Assembly (NCBI GenBank): GCA_947492925.1
Contig: CANLOQ010000003.1
Coordinates: forward strand, 248,001-312,000
DNA length: 64,000 nucleotides
Origin: an uncultured Sulfitobacter sp.
GTDB lineage: Bacteria; Pseudomonadota; Alphaproteobacteria; Rhodobacterales; Rhodobacteraceae
Direction: 5' to 3'
The notes below the pieces were generated by a model. The model had not been told where the DNA came from. It searched no databases and saw only the letters and a program-made list of their open reading frames with translations. This document shows positions 7,791-16,079 of the stretch, piece by piece (within the stretch, counting starts at the first letter, position 1; each line of letters begins with the position of its first letter). The position numbers and the translations under genes were made by a program.

Positions 7791-9185
7791 ATGGAACACT
7801 TCCCGATCTTTCTGGCCACCACCGGGCGGCGCATCGTGCTGTCGGGCGGCGGGGATGCCGCATTGGCCAAACTGCGGTTGTTGCTGAAGACATCCGCGCG
7901 CATTGCGGTTTTCGCCGCCCACCCGGCCCCCGAAATCGTGCAATGGGCCGCTGCGGGCAAGCTGACGCTGACCAAACGCGCCTATGATCACGGCGACACG
8001 ATCTGCGCGGCGCTGTTCTACGCAGCGAATGAGGACGATGCCGAAGACAAGCGCACCGCCGCCATTGCGCGGGCCGAAGGTGCTTTGGTCAATATCGTGG
8101 ACAACCTTGGCGACAGCCAGTTCATCACCCCCGCTATTGTTGACCGCGACCCGGTCACCGTGGCCATCGGCACCGAAGGGGCGGCGCCCGTGCTTGCCCG
8201 CGCGATCAAGGCCGATCTGGAGGAGCGCCTGCCCGCCACGCTGGGCACGCTGGCGCGCATCGGCAAGGCATTCCGCAGCGCGTCCTATGCGCTGCCTTTT
8301 GGCCGGGCGCGGCGGGATTTCTGGCGCGACTATTATTTCAACACCGGTCCCGAAGCGATGCGCGAAAGCGAAGCTGCCGTGCGCCCCGCGCTCGACACTC
8401 TTTTGCAGACCCATCTGGGCAAATCCGCCCGCGACGGCCACGTGGCCTTTGTGGGGGGTGGTCCGGGCGATCCCGAACTGCTCACGCTCAAGGCGCGCCG
8501 CGCGTTGGATGAGGCCGATGTCGTCATCTACGATCGCCTCATTTCGCCCGAAATCCTTGAGCTGGCCCGCCGTGAGGCGTTGATGATTGACGTTGGCAAG
8601 GAAGGGTTCGGCCCGTCCACATCCCAGGCCACCATCAATGATCTGCTTGTTGAACACGCCCAGACGGGCGCACAGATTGTGCGGCTGAAATCCGGGGATG
8701 CCACGGTTTTTGGCCGTCTGGACGAAGAGATTGACGCGATCGAAGCCCACGGGATCGGTTGGCACATCGTGCCGGGGATCACCGCCGCCTCTGCCGCCGT
8801 TGCTTCCATCGGCCAGTCGCTGACACGCCGGGGCCGCAATGATGCTGTCCGTTTTCTGACCGGCCACGACATGAAGGGCTTTGCCGATCACGACTGGACC
8901 ACCCTTGCCCGCCCGAACGAGGTGGCCGCGATCTATATGGGCAAGAAATCCGCCCGTTTCGTGCAGGGCCGCCTGATCATGCACGGGGCCGACCGCGCCA
9001 CACCTGTCACCGTGATCGAAAACGCCTCGCGCGCAGATCAGCGCGTGCTTGAAACCAGCTTGGGCAGCATGGCCGAGGACATCGCAAATGCCGCCATGAC
9101 CGGCCCTGCGCTGACGTTCTACGGCCTTGCACCACGCGCCGCCGCGCGGGCCGCCCACGACATCCCGCTTGAGGAGACCGCATAA
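7791..9185 (+). CDS. cysG: Siroheme synthase CysG (multifunctional)
   Basis: Makes siroheme, the prosthetic group of the sulfite reductase encoded downstream. In the 464 residues, the N-terminal part (about 1-145) is the precorrin-2 dehydrogenase/ferrochelatase domain with a GGGDAALAK nucleotide loop and a conserved Asp in NIVDN. The C-terminal part (about 215-460) is uroporphyrinogen III methyltransferase with FVGGGPGDPELLTLKA, GDATVFGR (the more usual form is GDPFVFGR) and PGITAASAA. Its stop codon overlaps the next start by one base. It is first gene of the cys operon. Confidence 0.95.
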   Translation: MEHFPIFLATTGRRIVLSGGGDAALAKLRLLLKTSARIAVFAAHPAPEIVQWAAAGKLTLTKRAYDHGDTICAALFYAANEDDAEDKRTAAIARAEGALVNIVDNLGDSQFITPAIVDRDPVTVAIGTEGAAPVLARAIKADLEERLPATLGTLARIGKAFRSASYALPFGRARRDFWRDYYFNTGPEAMRESEAAVRPALDTLLQTHLGKSARDGHVAFVGGGPGDPELLTLKARRALDEADVVIYDRLISPEILELARREALMIDVGKEGFGPSTSQATINDLLVEHAQTGAQIVRLKSGDATVFGRLDEEIDAIEAHGIGWHIVPGITAASAAVASIGQSLTRRGRNDAVRFLTGHDMKGFADHDWTTLARPNEVAAIYMGKKSARFVQGRLIMHGADRATPVTVIENASRADQRVLETSLGSMAEDIANAAMTGPALTFYGLAPRAAARAAHDIPLEETA

Positions 9186-9493
9186 TGCCCAAACCTTTCA
9201 CACCCAAGGTGATCACCGCCAACGCACTTCTTGAAGGCGATGTGATCTATCAGACCACCGACGGCTGGACCCGCGACCTTGTCCAGGCCGAAGTTCTGAC
9301 GGACGAAGCCGATGCCGATTTGCGGCTGATCGAGGCCTCCGCCCAGACCGCCCATGTGGTCGGCGTCTATCTGGCGGATGTGACCGTGGAGAGCGGCGTG
9401 CCGCATCCCGTTCATTTCCGCGAGGATTTTCGCGCCACCGGCCCATCCAACTATGCACACGGCAAACAAGAGACAGCCGCGCCCCGGACCTGA
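9185..9493 (+). CDS. DUF2849-family small protein of the sulfite reductase operon
   Basis: A 102-residue protein resembling the DUF2849 family, which is found almost only between siroheme synthase and the hemoprotein sulfite reductase in alphaproteobacteria. It is soluble with no signal peptide; the core is TANALLEGDVIYQTTDGWTR and a central acidic region. Its start overlaps the cysG stop (TAATG), so translation is coupled. The last residues are encoded by a palindromic repeat (9481-9501), suggesting the C-terminus was extended by repeat insertion. Function is unknown; a supporting role in sulfite reduction is inferred from context only. Confidence 0.85.
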   Translation: MPKPFTPKVITANALLEGDVIYQTTDGWTRDLVQAEVLTDEADADLRLIEASAQTAHVVGVYLADVTVESGVPHPVHFREDFRATGPSNYAHGKQETAAPRT

Positions 9494-9542
9494 TCCGGGG
9501 CCTCGCCCTCAGCCGCAAGAGGTCCCGGCGCAAGGCCGGGAC
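9481..9542. repeat. Two GC-rich palindromes between DUF2849 gene and cysI
   Basis: Palindrome 1 (9481-9501) has 8-bp arms GCCCCGGA with loop CCTGA. Palindrome 2 (9522-9542) has 8-bp arms GTCCCGGC with loop GCAAG. They resemble the CCGGA/TCCGG extragenic palindromes common in alphaproteobacteria. They overlap the end of the upstream reading frame and stop 14 bases before the cysI start. Confidence 0.65.
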
Positions 9543-9556
9543 GGGAGAGACAGAAG

Positions 9557-11224
9557 ATGTACCATTACACCGATTTCGATCATGCCTTCCTCAAGGAGCG
9601 CAACGCCCAGTTCCGCGCGCAGGTCGAGCGCCGCATTGACGGGTCCCTGACCGAAGATGAATTCAAGCCCCTGCGCCTGATGAACGGGCTCTACCTGCAA
9701 CTGCATGCCTATATGCTGCGCGTTGCCATCCCCTACGGCACGCTGAACAGCGCCCAGATGGACAAGCTGGCCTATATCGCGGAGCGGTGGGACAAGGGCT
9801 ATGGCCATTTCACCACGCGCCAGAACATCCAGTACAACTGGCCCGAACTGCGCGACGTGCCCGACATGCTGGACGCCCTGGCTGAGGTCAATCTGCATGC
9901 CATCCAGACCAGCGGCAACACCATCCGCAACGTGACCGCCGACCATTTCGCAGGTGCGGCGGCGGATGAGGTGGCCGATCCGCGCCCCATTGCCGAATTG
10001 ATCCGCCAGTGGTCCACCGACCACCCCGAATTCCAGTTCCTGCCGCGCAAGTTCAAGGTCGCGGTCACCGGGGCCGAAGCCGACCGCGCGGTCATCAAGG
10101 CGCATGACATCGGCCTGCAAATCGTCGAACGGGATGGCACGCAGGGCTTCAAGGTCATCGTGGGCGGCGGTCTGGGCCGCACACCGATGATCGGCAAGGT
10201 GCTTTATGATTTCGTCACAACCGAAGATCTGCTGCCCACGCTTGAGGCTATCGTCAGCGTCTACAACCTGCTGGGCCGGCGCGACAACAAGTACAAGGCG
10301 CGCATCAAGATCACCGTGCACGAGAACGGCATCGAGGACATCCGCGCCCGCGTCGATGCGCGCTACAAGCTGATCCGCGATCAGTTCACCGGCATCGACC
10401 AGCAAATGCTGGCCCGGATCGAGGCGGATTTTGCCCTGCCCGCCTTTCGGCAGGCTGACACCGCGCCCTACACAAACGCCTATACGCAGGATCCGGTGTT
10501 TCGCAGCTGGGCCGATACGAACCTCGCGGCGCACCGGAACCCCGATTACGCAATCGTGTCGATCTCGCTCAAGGCGCACGGCAAGACACCGGGCGACGCC
10601 ACGGCACGGCAGATGCGTTTGATGGCGCAACTGGCCAAACGCTATGGTCACGACGAACTGCGCATCAGTCACGAGCAGAACGTGATCCTGCCGCATGTCC
10701 ACAAGGGCGACCTGCCATCGGTCTTTTACGCACTGAAGGCCGAAGGTCTGGGCACCGCCAACATCGGTTTGATCTCGGACATCATCGCCTGCCCGGGCAT
10801 GGATTACTGCGCGCTGGCAACAGCCCGGTCGATCCCCATTGCGCAGGAGATTGCGACGCGCTTTGACGAATTGAAGCTGGAGCACGATGTCGGCCCGCTG
10901 AAAATCAAGATCAGTGGCTGCATCAACGCCTGTGGTCACCACCATGTGGGCCATATCGGCATTCTTGGGCTGGACCGTGCGGGCGTGGAAAATTACCAGA
11001 TCACGCTGGGCGGGGACGGCACCGAAGACGCCACCATCGGCGAACGTGCCGGTCCGGGCTTTTCCGCGGATGAAATCATCCCGGCGGTCGAACGGCTGGT
11101 CATGGCCTATCTTGATCTGCGCGGCGATCCTGCCGAGACTTTCCTGCAAACCTATCGCAGGCTCGGACTTGCGCCGTTCAAAGCGGCCCTCTACCCCGAA
11201 GCGCGGGCTGCCGATGCCGCTTGA
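9557..11224 (+). CDS. cysI: Assimilatory sulfite reductase hemoprotein (nitrite/sulfite reductase family)
   Basis: Reduces sulfite to sulfide by six electrons on siroheme coupled to a [4Fe-4S] cluster. The 555 residues show two ferredoxin-like half-domains and the cluster/siroheme cysteines C412 and C418 (CPGMDYC) with C455 and C459 (CINAC). The substrate-site segment TTRQNIQYNWPEL lies near residue 92. It is preceded by GGGAGAG 8-10 bases upstream. No flavoprotein CysJ follows; electrons may come from ferredoxin or through the reductase encoded at the end of the operon. The family also contains nitrite reductases; the adjoining cysH and cysG make sulfite the likely substrate. Confidence 0.93.
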   Translation: MYHYTDFDHAFLKERNAQFRAQVERRIDGSLTEDEFKPLRLMNGLYLQLHAYMLRVAIPYGTLNSAQMDKLAYIAERWDKGYGHFTTRQNIQYNWPELRDVPDMLDALAEVNLHAIQTSGNTIRNVTADHFAGAAADEVADPRPIAELIRQWSTDHPEFQFLPRKFKVAVTGAEADRAVIKAHDIGLQIVERDGTQGFKVIVGGGLGRTPMIGKVLYDFVTTEDLLPTLEAIVSVYNLLGRRDNKYKARIKITVHENGIEDIRARVDARYKLIRDQFTGIDQQMLARIEADFALPAFRQADTAPYTNAYTQDPVFRSWADTNLAAHRNPDYAIVSISLKAHGKTPGDATARQMRLMAQLAKRYGHDELRISHEQNVILPHVHKGDLPSVFYALKAEGLGTANIGLISDIIACPGMDYCALATARSIPIAQEIATRFDELKLEHDVGPLKIKISGCINACGHHHVGHIGILGLDRAGVENYQITLGGDGTEDATIGERAGPGFSADEIIPAVERLVMAYLDLRGDPAETFLQTYRRLGLAPFKAALYPEARAADAA

Positions 11225-11966
11225 CGCGCCTCAAACCATTGGCACGCCCGATGCGCGGGCGGCGCGGCTTAACGTGCAGATGCGCCATCATGCAGCGCAT
11301 GACGTGATGCGCGCGGCGGTTGAGGCTGTGCCGAACCTCGCGCTCGTGTCCAGCTTTGGCGCGGAATCCGTTGTCCTTCTGCACCTTGCCTCGCGGGTGC
11401 GCAGGGATTTGCCTGTGCTTTTCATTGATACCGAAATGCTGTTCCCCGAAACGCTGGCATATCAACGTGCGGTCGCCGTAAAACTGGGCCTGACCAAGAT
11501 CACCACGCTGCGCGCGGACAACATGGCCGCCGCTGATCCGCAGGGCACGTTGCACCGGACGGACCCTGACGCATGTTGCGCCCTGCGCAAGACCGCGCCT
11601 TTGCAAAACGCGCTGAGGCATTTTGATGGCTGGATCACCGGGCGAAAGCGGTTTCAGTCTGGCCAGCGCGCAACCTTGCCGCATTTTGAGACAGAAGACA
11701 TCGACTGCAGCACGGCAGCCCGGATGAAAGTGAACCCGCTTGCATTCTGGGCACCGGGTGACGTGCAGGAGTACATCCAGGAAAACAATCTGCCCCGCCA
11801 TCCACTTGTGGCACGCGGCTATCCCTCTATCGGCTGCGCGCCCTGCACTTCGCCTGTGGCATCAGGTGAAGACCCCCGCGCAGGACGTTGGCGCAACACG
11901 GAAAAAGACGAATGCGGCATCCACTTTGCCAATGGCAAAGCGGTCCGCCAAGGAGCACAGACATGA
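11214..11966 (+). CDS. cysH: Phosphoadenylyl/adenylyl-sulfate reductase CysH
   Basis: Reduces activated sulfate to sulfite. The 250 residues carry a PP-loop nucleotide site (VSSFGAESVVLLHL), paired cysteines C121-C122 (DACCALRK), C208 and C211 (GCAPC) and the catalytic C234 in ECGIH. The CC...CxxC set is the [4Fe-4S] signature of the APS-reductase type rather than the iron-free PAPS reductase of E. coli, so APS is the likely substrate. The ATG at 11214 overlaps cysI by 11 bases; the open frame upstream is antisense-like extension inside cysI. Confidence 0.93.
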   Translation: MPLDAPQTIGTPDARAARLNVQMRHHAAHDVMRAAVEAVPNLALVSSFGAESVVLLHLASRVRRDLPVLFIDTEMLFPETLAYQRAVAVKLGLTKITTLRADNMAAADPQGTLHRTDPDACCALRKTAPLQNALRHFDGWITGRKRFQSGQRATLPHFETEDIDCSTAARMKVNPLAFWAPGDVQEYIQENNLPRHPLVARGYPSIGCAPCTSPVASGEDPRAGRWRNTEKDECGIHFANGKAVRQGAQT

Positions 11967-12364
11967 CGCAACTGATCAACGACACCGGCTTTGTCACCGA
12001 TGATTTCCCCCACGCCTTTTGCGCTCAGGGTGCGGCAAACGATTGCCGTGCGCTTGATTTGACCGCGGACGCGCAGCCCGAAGAAGTGGACCTGAACGCC
12101 GGGCTGGAAATGATCCGCATCGACTTTCCGTCATTTGCAGATGGACGCGGCTTTACCATCGCCCGCGCCCTGCGCCTGCGGGGCTATACCGGGCGGTTGC
12201 GCGCCCACGGCCATGTGATTGCCGATCAATACGCAATGGCCCGCCGTGCAGGCTTTGACGAGGTTGAGGTCACCGATGACATCGCCGCGCGCCAACCAGC
12301 CGAGCAATGGTTTTTCCGTGCGAACTGGCAGGATCAGGACTATCAATCACGCCTGCGCGGCTGA
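11963..12364 (+). CDS. DUF934-family protein of the cys operon
   Basis: A 133-residue soluble protein of the DUF934 family, which travels with cysI/cysH. Conserved-looking segments are IRIDFPSFADGRGFTIARAL and LRAHGHVIADQYAMARRAGFD. The start at 11963 forms an ATGA overlap with the cysH stop, so it is translationally coupled. Biochemical role is not established. The co-occurrence suggests an accessory factor for sulfite reductase, perhaps in electron delivery or assembly; this is inference. Confidence 0.88.
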   Translation: MTQLINDTGFVTDDFPHAFCAQGAANDCRALDLTADAQPEEVDLNAGLEMIRIDFPSFADGRGFTIARALRLRGYTGRLRAHGHVIADQYAMARRAGFDEVEVTDDIAARQPAEQWFFRANWQDQDYQSRLRG

Positions 12365-12448
12365 TCCCTGCGACCGCCGCACCAATTGCGCATCGCCCTC
12401 CATTCCCCTAACAGTAAGGTCACGAGGCCACCCTCGTGCAAAAGAGAC

Positions 12449-13297
12449 ATGACAGAGCATCGCCCCATGAACACCCAAACCGCCAAAGCCGTCCCGGCCC
12501 TGCCCGACGCCCAGACCGTGACATCCGTGAAGCACTGGACCGACCGGCTGTTTTCTTTCCGCGTCACCCGTCCGGCATCCTTGCGTTTTCGGTCGGGTGA
12601 ATTTGTGATGATCGGCCTGATGGGCGATCCGCACCCCGAGACCGGCAAACAAAAGCCGCTGCTGCGCGCTTATTCCATCGCCTCCCCCGCGTGGGACGAC
12701 GAATTGGAGTTCTACTCGATCAAGGTGCAGGACGGCCCGCTCACCTCGAAACTGCAACACGTCCAGCCGGGCGATCAGATCATCCTGCGCCCCAAACCCG
12801 TCGGCACGCTGGTGCATGACGCGCTGTTGCCCGGCAAACGCCTTTGGTTCTTTGCCACCGGCACCGGCTTTGCGCCCTTTGCCTCGCTGCTGCGCGAACC
12901 GGAAACCTACGAGAAATTCGACGAGGTTGTGATCACACACACCTGCCGTGACGTGGCCGAACTGGAATATGGCCGCACCCTGATCGAGGAGTTGCAGGCC
13001 GATGAAATGATGCAGGAGCTGATCGGCACCGACAATCTGGCCAAGATCCGCTACTATCCCACCACCACCCGCGAGCAAAGCCCGAAGATGGGCCGGATCA
13101 CGACGCTCTTGCAGGATGGCACGGTCTTCCGCGATCTGGGCATTGACGGCATCAACGTCGACACCGACCGCGCGATGGTCTGCGGCAGCCTTGAGTTCAA
13201 CAAGGACATTCTGGCCATCCTCGAAGGTTTCGGCCTTGAGGAAGGGGCCAATTCAGACCCCAAGCATTTTGTTATCGAAAAAGCCTTTGTCGGCTGA
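12449..13297 (+). CDS. fpr: Ferredoxin-NADP+ reductase
   Basis: FAD-dependent reductase, 282 residues from the ATG at 12449; the ATG at 12467 is an alternative. The FAD-binding motif is RAYSIASPAWDD, the NADP-binding loop FFATGTGFAPFASLLREPE and VCGSLEFNKD; the C-terminus is FVIEKAFVG, typical of the bacterial Fpr type. It ends the sulfur operon and precedes a bidirectional terminator. It could supply or withdraw electrons between NADPH and ferredoxin for CysI, which here lacks a CysJ subunit. Fpr is also an oxidative-stress enzyme, so the link to sulfur is from position. Confidence 0.92.
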   Translation: MTEHRPMNTQTAKAVPALPDAQTVTSVKHWTDRLFSFRVTRPASLRFRSGEFVMIGLMGDPHPETGKQKPLLRAYSIASPAWDDELEFYSIKVQDGPLTSKLQHVQPGDQIILRPKPVGTLVHDALLPGKRLWFFATGTGFAPFASLLREPETYEKFDEVVITHTCRDVAELEYGRTLIEELQADEMMQELIGTDNLAKIRYYPTTTREQSPKMGRITTLLQDGTVFRDLGIDGINVDTDRAMVCGSLEFNKDILAILEGFGLEEGANSDPKHFVIEKAFVG

Positions 13298-13350
13298 TCA
13301 GCCCTTTGGGGTTTTGACCTGAGCTTTGGCTGATCCCTGAACCAAACACA

Positions 13351-13387
13351 AAAAGGCCGCGCCCGGTTGCCCGGACGCGGCCTTTTC
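13351..13387. terminator. Bidirectional terminator between fpr and the repeat protein
   Basis: Hairpin with arms AAAAGGCCGCG and a further CCGG/CCGG pairing after one mismatch, loop TTGC, with A-rich left flank and T-rich right flank. It can end transcripts from fpr (plus) and from the gene at 13407 (minus). Confidence 0.85.
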
Positions 13388-13406
13388 TTTGTCTGGCGTG
13401 ACCCGT

Positions 13407-14537
13407 TTAGAGGTTCAGCGCCTCGCGGATTTTCTCAAGCGCCACTTTCAGCAGCTCGGGATTGTCCTGCGCGGCCTGCAAACCTTGGGTCAGCACGGTT
13501 TTCTGGAGGGTGTTGATGTCAGATTCCTCAACCATCGTGGTGACTTTCTCAAGATCAAAACCATCCACCGTCAGCAATTGCTCCATCATCGAAGGTGCCG
13601 TTTCCTCGGTCGCTGTTGTCGCGGTTTCGGCCGCTTCGTCCACCGCTTCGGCTGCGGTTTCCTCAGTTACCGCTGTCGCCTCTTCGGTGGCCTCGGTTGC
13701 TGTCTCAGCTGCTGCATCTGTCGCCTCTTCCGTTGCCGCCGCAGCGCCCTCGGTTGCTTCCGTTGCAGTCTCAGCCGCTGCATCCGCCGCCTCTTCCGTC
13801 GCAGTTGCTGCTTCTTCGGTCGCTTCTGTTGCGGTCTCGGTTGCTGCATCTACAGCTTCTTCCGTCGCCGCCGCAGCATCTTCGGTTGCCTCGGTAGCGG
13901 TCTCAGTTGCCGCATCCGCCGCTTCCTCGGTTGCTGCCACCGCGTCTTCAGTTGCTTCAGCCGCAGTCTCTGCCGCTGCGTCTGCTGCTTCTTCAGTTGC
14001 TGCCGCTGCGTCTTCGGTTGCTTCGACCGCTGTATCGCTCGCGCCGCTCACGGCGTCCGCCGCGTTCTCAACCGCGTCGTTTGCCGCATCCGCAACACCG
14101 GCGGCGGTTTCTTCGACAGCGGCCACCGCATCGCTTGCCGCATCAGACGCAGCCGTGGCCGCATCACTGGCCGTTTCGGTCACCGCGTCAACGGCATCGC
14201 CAGCCGCAGCGGTTGCATCCTCTGCGATGTTGACCGCACCCTCAGCCGCGTTTTCCGCCGCCTCGGTCACGGCTGTCACAGCGTCAGTTGCTGTCTCGCT
14301 GACCGCGTCCGCCGCATCGCTGGCGGCCTGTGTCGCGCTGTCCACTGCCGTTGCAACCGTCTCCTGCGTTGCTTCAACGGCATCACCTGCCGCTTCGCTG
14401 GCAGCTTCCAGAGCCTCGGGCGCATTCACGGCCTCGGATGCTTCGGTTGCGATCTCGGTCGGGCTTTTGCCCGAGTAAAGCATGTACCCACCAAAAGCGA
14501 TGATCGCCGCGACGATGATCCAAACCAGATTTTTCAT
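13407..14537 (-). CDS. Membrane-anchored Ala/Thr/Glu-rich repeat protein (LEA-like)
   Basis: A 376-residue protein of very low complexity. A single membrane segment (about 4-21, LVWIIVAAIIAFGGYML) is followed by about 290 residues dominated by Ala, Thr, Glu, Asp and Val. There is no cysteine, almost no aromatic residue and almost no positive charge. Residues 175-284 are five exact-length 22-residue repeats built on ATEEAADAAAETATEATE, that is, pairs of 11-residue units. A non-repetitive tail (about 316-376, MMEQLLTVDGFDLEKV onward) looks like a small helical domain. Eleven-residue Ala/Thr/Glu periodicity recalls group 3 LEA proteins and hendecad coiled coils. I do not recognise a characterised homologue; an envelope spacer or stress protein is possible. 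Confidence 0.8.
   Translation of the reverse strand: MKNLVWIIVAAIIAFGGYMLYSGKSPTEIATEASEAVNAPEALEAASEAAGDAVEATQETVATAVDSATQAASDAADAVSETATDAVTAVTEAAENAAEGAVNIAEDATAAAGDAVDAVTETASDAATAASDAASDAVAAVEETAAGVADAANDAVENAADAVSGASDTAVEATEDAAAATEEAADAAAETAAEATEDAVAATEEAADAATETATEATEDAAAATEEAVDAATETATEATEEAATATEEAADAAAETATEATEGAAAATEEATDAAAETATEATEEATAVTEETAAEAVDEAAETATTATEETAPSMMEQLLTVDGFDLEKVTTMVEESDINTLQKTVLTQGLQAAQDNPELLKVALEKIREALNL
13686..14015 (-). repeat. Five 66-bp coding repeats in the LEA-like gene
   Basis: Codons 175-284 consist of five consecutive 22-codon units with the same phase. Third-position differences between copies show that the protein pattern is kept while DNA diverges, so this is not a fresh slippage product. 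Confidence 0.8.
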
Positions 14538-14741
14538 TTTATATCCCCTTCAATCGTTGTGGCCTTCGCAAAACGCAAAAGCCGCTAACGTCAAAGGTCA
14601 AATGCGCAAGTGTGCCAAAAGGTTCAAGGGGGAAATAATCTTTCTGCATATCCATTGGCGGAAATTTGCAGCTTGAAGAAACCCGCCCTGACAGCTATTT
14701 TAGCCACTCGATATTTTGCGAACAATCAAAGGACGATCACC

Positions 14742-15287
14742 ATCGCCAGAAGACCCCACAATGCGCCGCCGCAACGCGATACAGGCCCGCGCGTCAACGA
14801 GAACATCCGCTCCCCCGAAATCCGCCTGATTGGTGCCGACGGTGAAAACGTCGGCGTTGTCGGCCCCGCCCGTGCTATGGAAATGGCCGATGAAGCGGGC
14901 CTTGATCTGGTTGAGATTTCGCCGAACGCCAATCCGCCGGTCTGCAAGATCATGGATTTCGGCAAGTTCAAGTACGAGACGCAGAAGCGCGAAGCCGAAG
15001 CGCGCAAAAAGCAGAAGATCATTGAGATCAAAGAGGTCAAGTTCCGTCCGAACACGGACACGAACGACTATGACGTCAAGATGCGCAATGTGTTCAAGTT
15101 TCTTGAGAACGGCGACAAGGTAAAAGTGACCCTGCGCTTCCGGGGCCGCGAGATGGCGCACCAGAACCTGGGTCGTGAACTGCTGGAACGTGTGGCCGAG
15201 GACACCAAAGAACACGGCCGCGTGGAGAACTTTCCAAAGATGGAAGGCCGCCAGATGGTCATGCTGATCGGCCCGTTGCCCAAATAA
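14742..15287 (+). CDS. infC: Translation initiation factor IF-3, AUC start
   Basis: Binds the 30S subunit and proofreads initiator tRNA and start codon. The N-domain begins [20 protein letters not shown], then [14 protein letters not shown]; a Lys/Arg-rich linker precedes the C-domain ([13 protein letters not shown], ending MLIGPLPK). No AUG or GUG begins the conserved N-terminus. A Shine-Dalgarno AAAGGA (14728-14733) sits 8 bases before ATC at 14742; another ATC at 14736 is only 2 bases away from it. I choose 14742 (181 residues). An AUU/AUC start is how infC represses itself in E. coli, since IF-3 rejects non-canonical starts; the same control is expected here. Confidence 0.93.
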   Translation: MARRPHNAPPQRDTGPRVNENIRSPEIRLIGADGENVGVVGPARAMEMADEAGLDLVEISPNANPPVCKIMDFGKFKYETQKREAEARKKQKIIEIKEVKFRPNTDTNDYDVKMRNVFKFLENGDKVKVTLRFRGREMAHQNLGRELLERVAEDTKEHGRVENFPKMEGRQMVMLIGPLPK

Positions 15288-15318
15288 ATGGGCCACCACA
15301 GAAAGTCAGCGAAACAAG

Positions 15319-15345
15319 CCCCCGCCCGCAAGCGGGGGTTTTTTT
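15319..15345 (+). terminator. Rho-independent terminator of infC
   Basis: Stem CCCCCGC paired with GCGGGGG around a short loop, followed by seven T residues, about 30 bases after the infC stop. Confidence 0.92.
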
Positions 15346-15382
15346 GCGCCTGCGCCCTGCCCAGCCCTAAAAAAGCACTGCC

Positions 15383-15769
15383 ATGACACCCGAAGCACAG
15401 ATCGCACTGGTCGAGCGCTATTTTCACGCCGTTGATGCCGAAGACCTGCCCGCCCTCACGCTTCTGCTGACGCTTGACTGCGTCTTCCGCGTCGAAACCC
15501 ACGGTGTCGTCCTGCACGGTATGGATCAGATTTTTGGTATGTTTCGCAGGCTTTGGTCAGATCACGCCAGTGTCCGTCATCACGATTTTGTCCACGTCCC
15601 CGCCTCCGCTGAGGACCGCATCGCCTCTCGGTTTTAGGTGGATAACACCGGGCACGACGGACAAGTCACACGGAAATCAAACTGCAATTTCTTTGATATT
15701 GATCGAGGACGTTTCAGCACGATCCGCGTCTATATGGCCGGGCCAAACACGCTGCTTGCACAGGCTTGA
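15383..15769 (+). pseudogene. NTF2/SnoaL-like protein interrupted by an amber codon
   Basis: The frame encodes an NTF2-like small protein starting MTPEAQIALVERYFHAVDAE. It meets TAG at 15635-15637 (codon 85) and then continues in the same frame with family-like sequence (VDNTGHDGQVTRKSNCNFFD, then FSTIRVYMAGPNTL) to a TGA at 15767-15769. The whole would be 128 residues, normal for the fold. A single C-to-T change of CAG (Gln) would explain the stop. The 84-residue upstream piece lacks the last beta strands and is unlikely to fold. It could also be a sequencing error or a very recent loss. Confidence 0.75.
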
Positions 15770-15940
15770 CGGATGCAGTCGGGCCGTGGCTGACAAACTG
15801 CGATCCATCCGCGAGCACCGCTCGGGACACGATGGGTGGCAAGGTTTGGTCGCCGGACTAAGAGTGCCCACGAAGCGGGTAAACCCCGGTCAAGCCAACC
15901 ACAACACGATGGCCGCTCAACAGTTATAACCGAGGTGAGG

Positions 15941-16015
15941 TGGTGGGTGATAAGAGATTTGAACTCCTGACATCTTCGATGTGAACGAAGCGCTCTACCA
16001 CTGAGCTAATCACCC
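15941..16015 (-). tRNA. tRNA-Val (anticodon CAC)
   Basis: On the minus strand a full cloverleaf is visible. The acceptor GGGTGAT pairs with ATCACCC; the D arm is GCTC...GAGC. The anticodon stem CTTCG/CGAAG surrounds the loop TTCACAT (anticodon CAC, reads GUG). The T arm AGGAG/CTCTT surrounds TTCAAAT, and CCA is encoded at the 3' end (15941-15943). Length is 75 bases with CCA. Confidence 0.96.
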
Positions 16016-16079
16016 TCACCGGTGAAATATCCTCTTGCGCCAAGCCATGCAAGAGGGCCGATCGCTTTGTTCGTCCCGG

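Noticed and set aside
7635-9158. 507-residue minus-strand frame over cysG
   Set aside because: Antisense shadow of a well supported gene.
9509-11149. 546-residue minus-strand frame over cysI
   Set aside because: Antisense shadow; cysI cysteine motifs on the plus strand are decisive.
13462-14478. 338-residue Ser/Ala/Val-rich plus-strand frame over the LEA-like gene
   Set aside because: Reading the complement of a biased repeat produces an equally biased protein; the minus-strand frame has the membrane anchor, start and tail.
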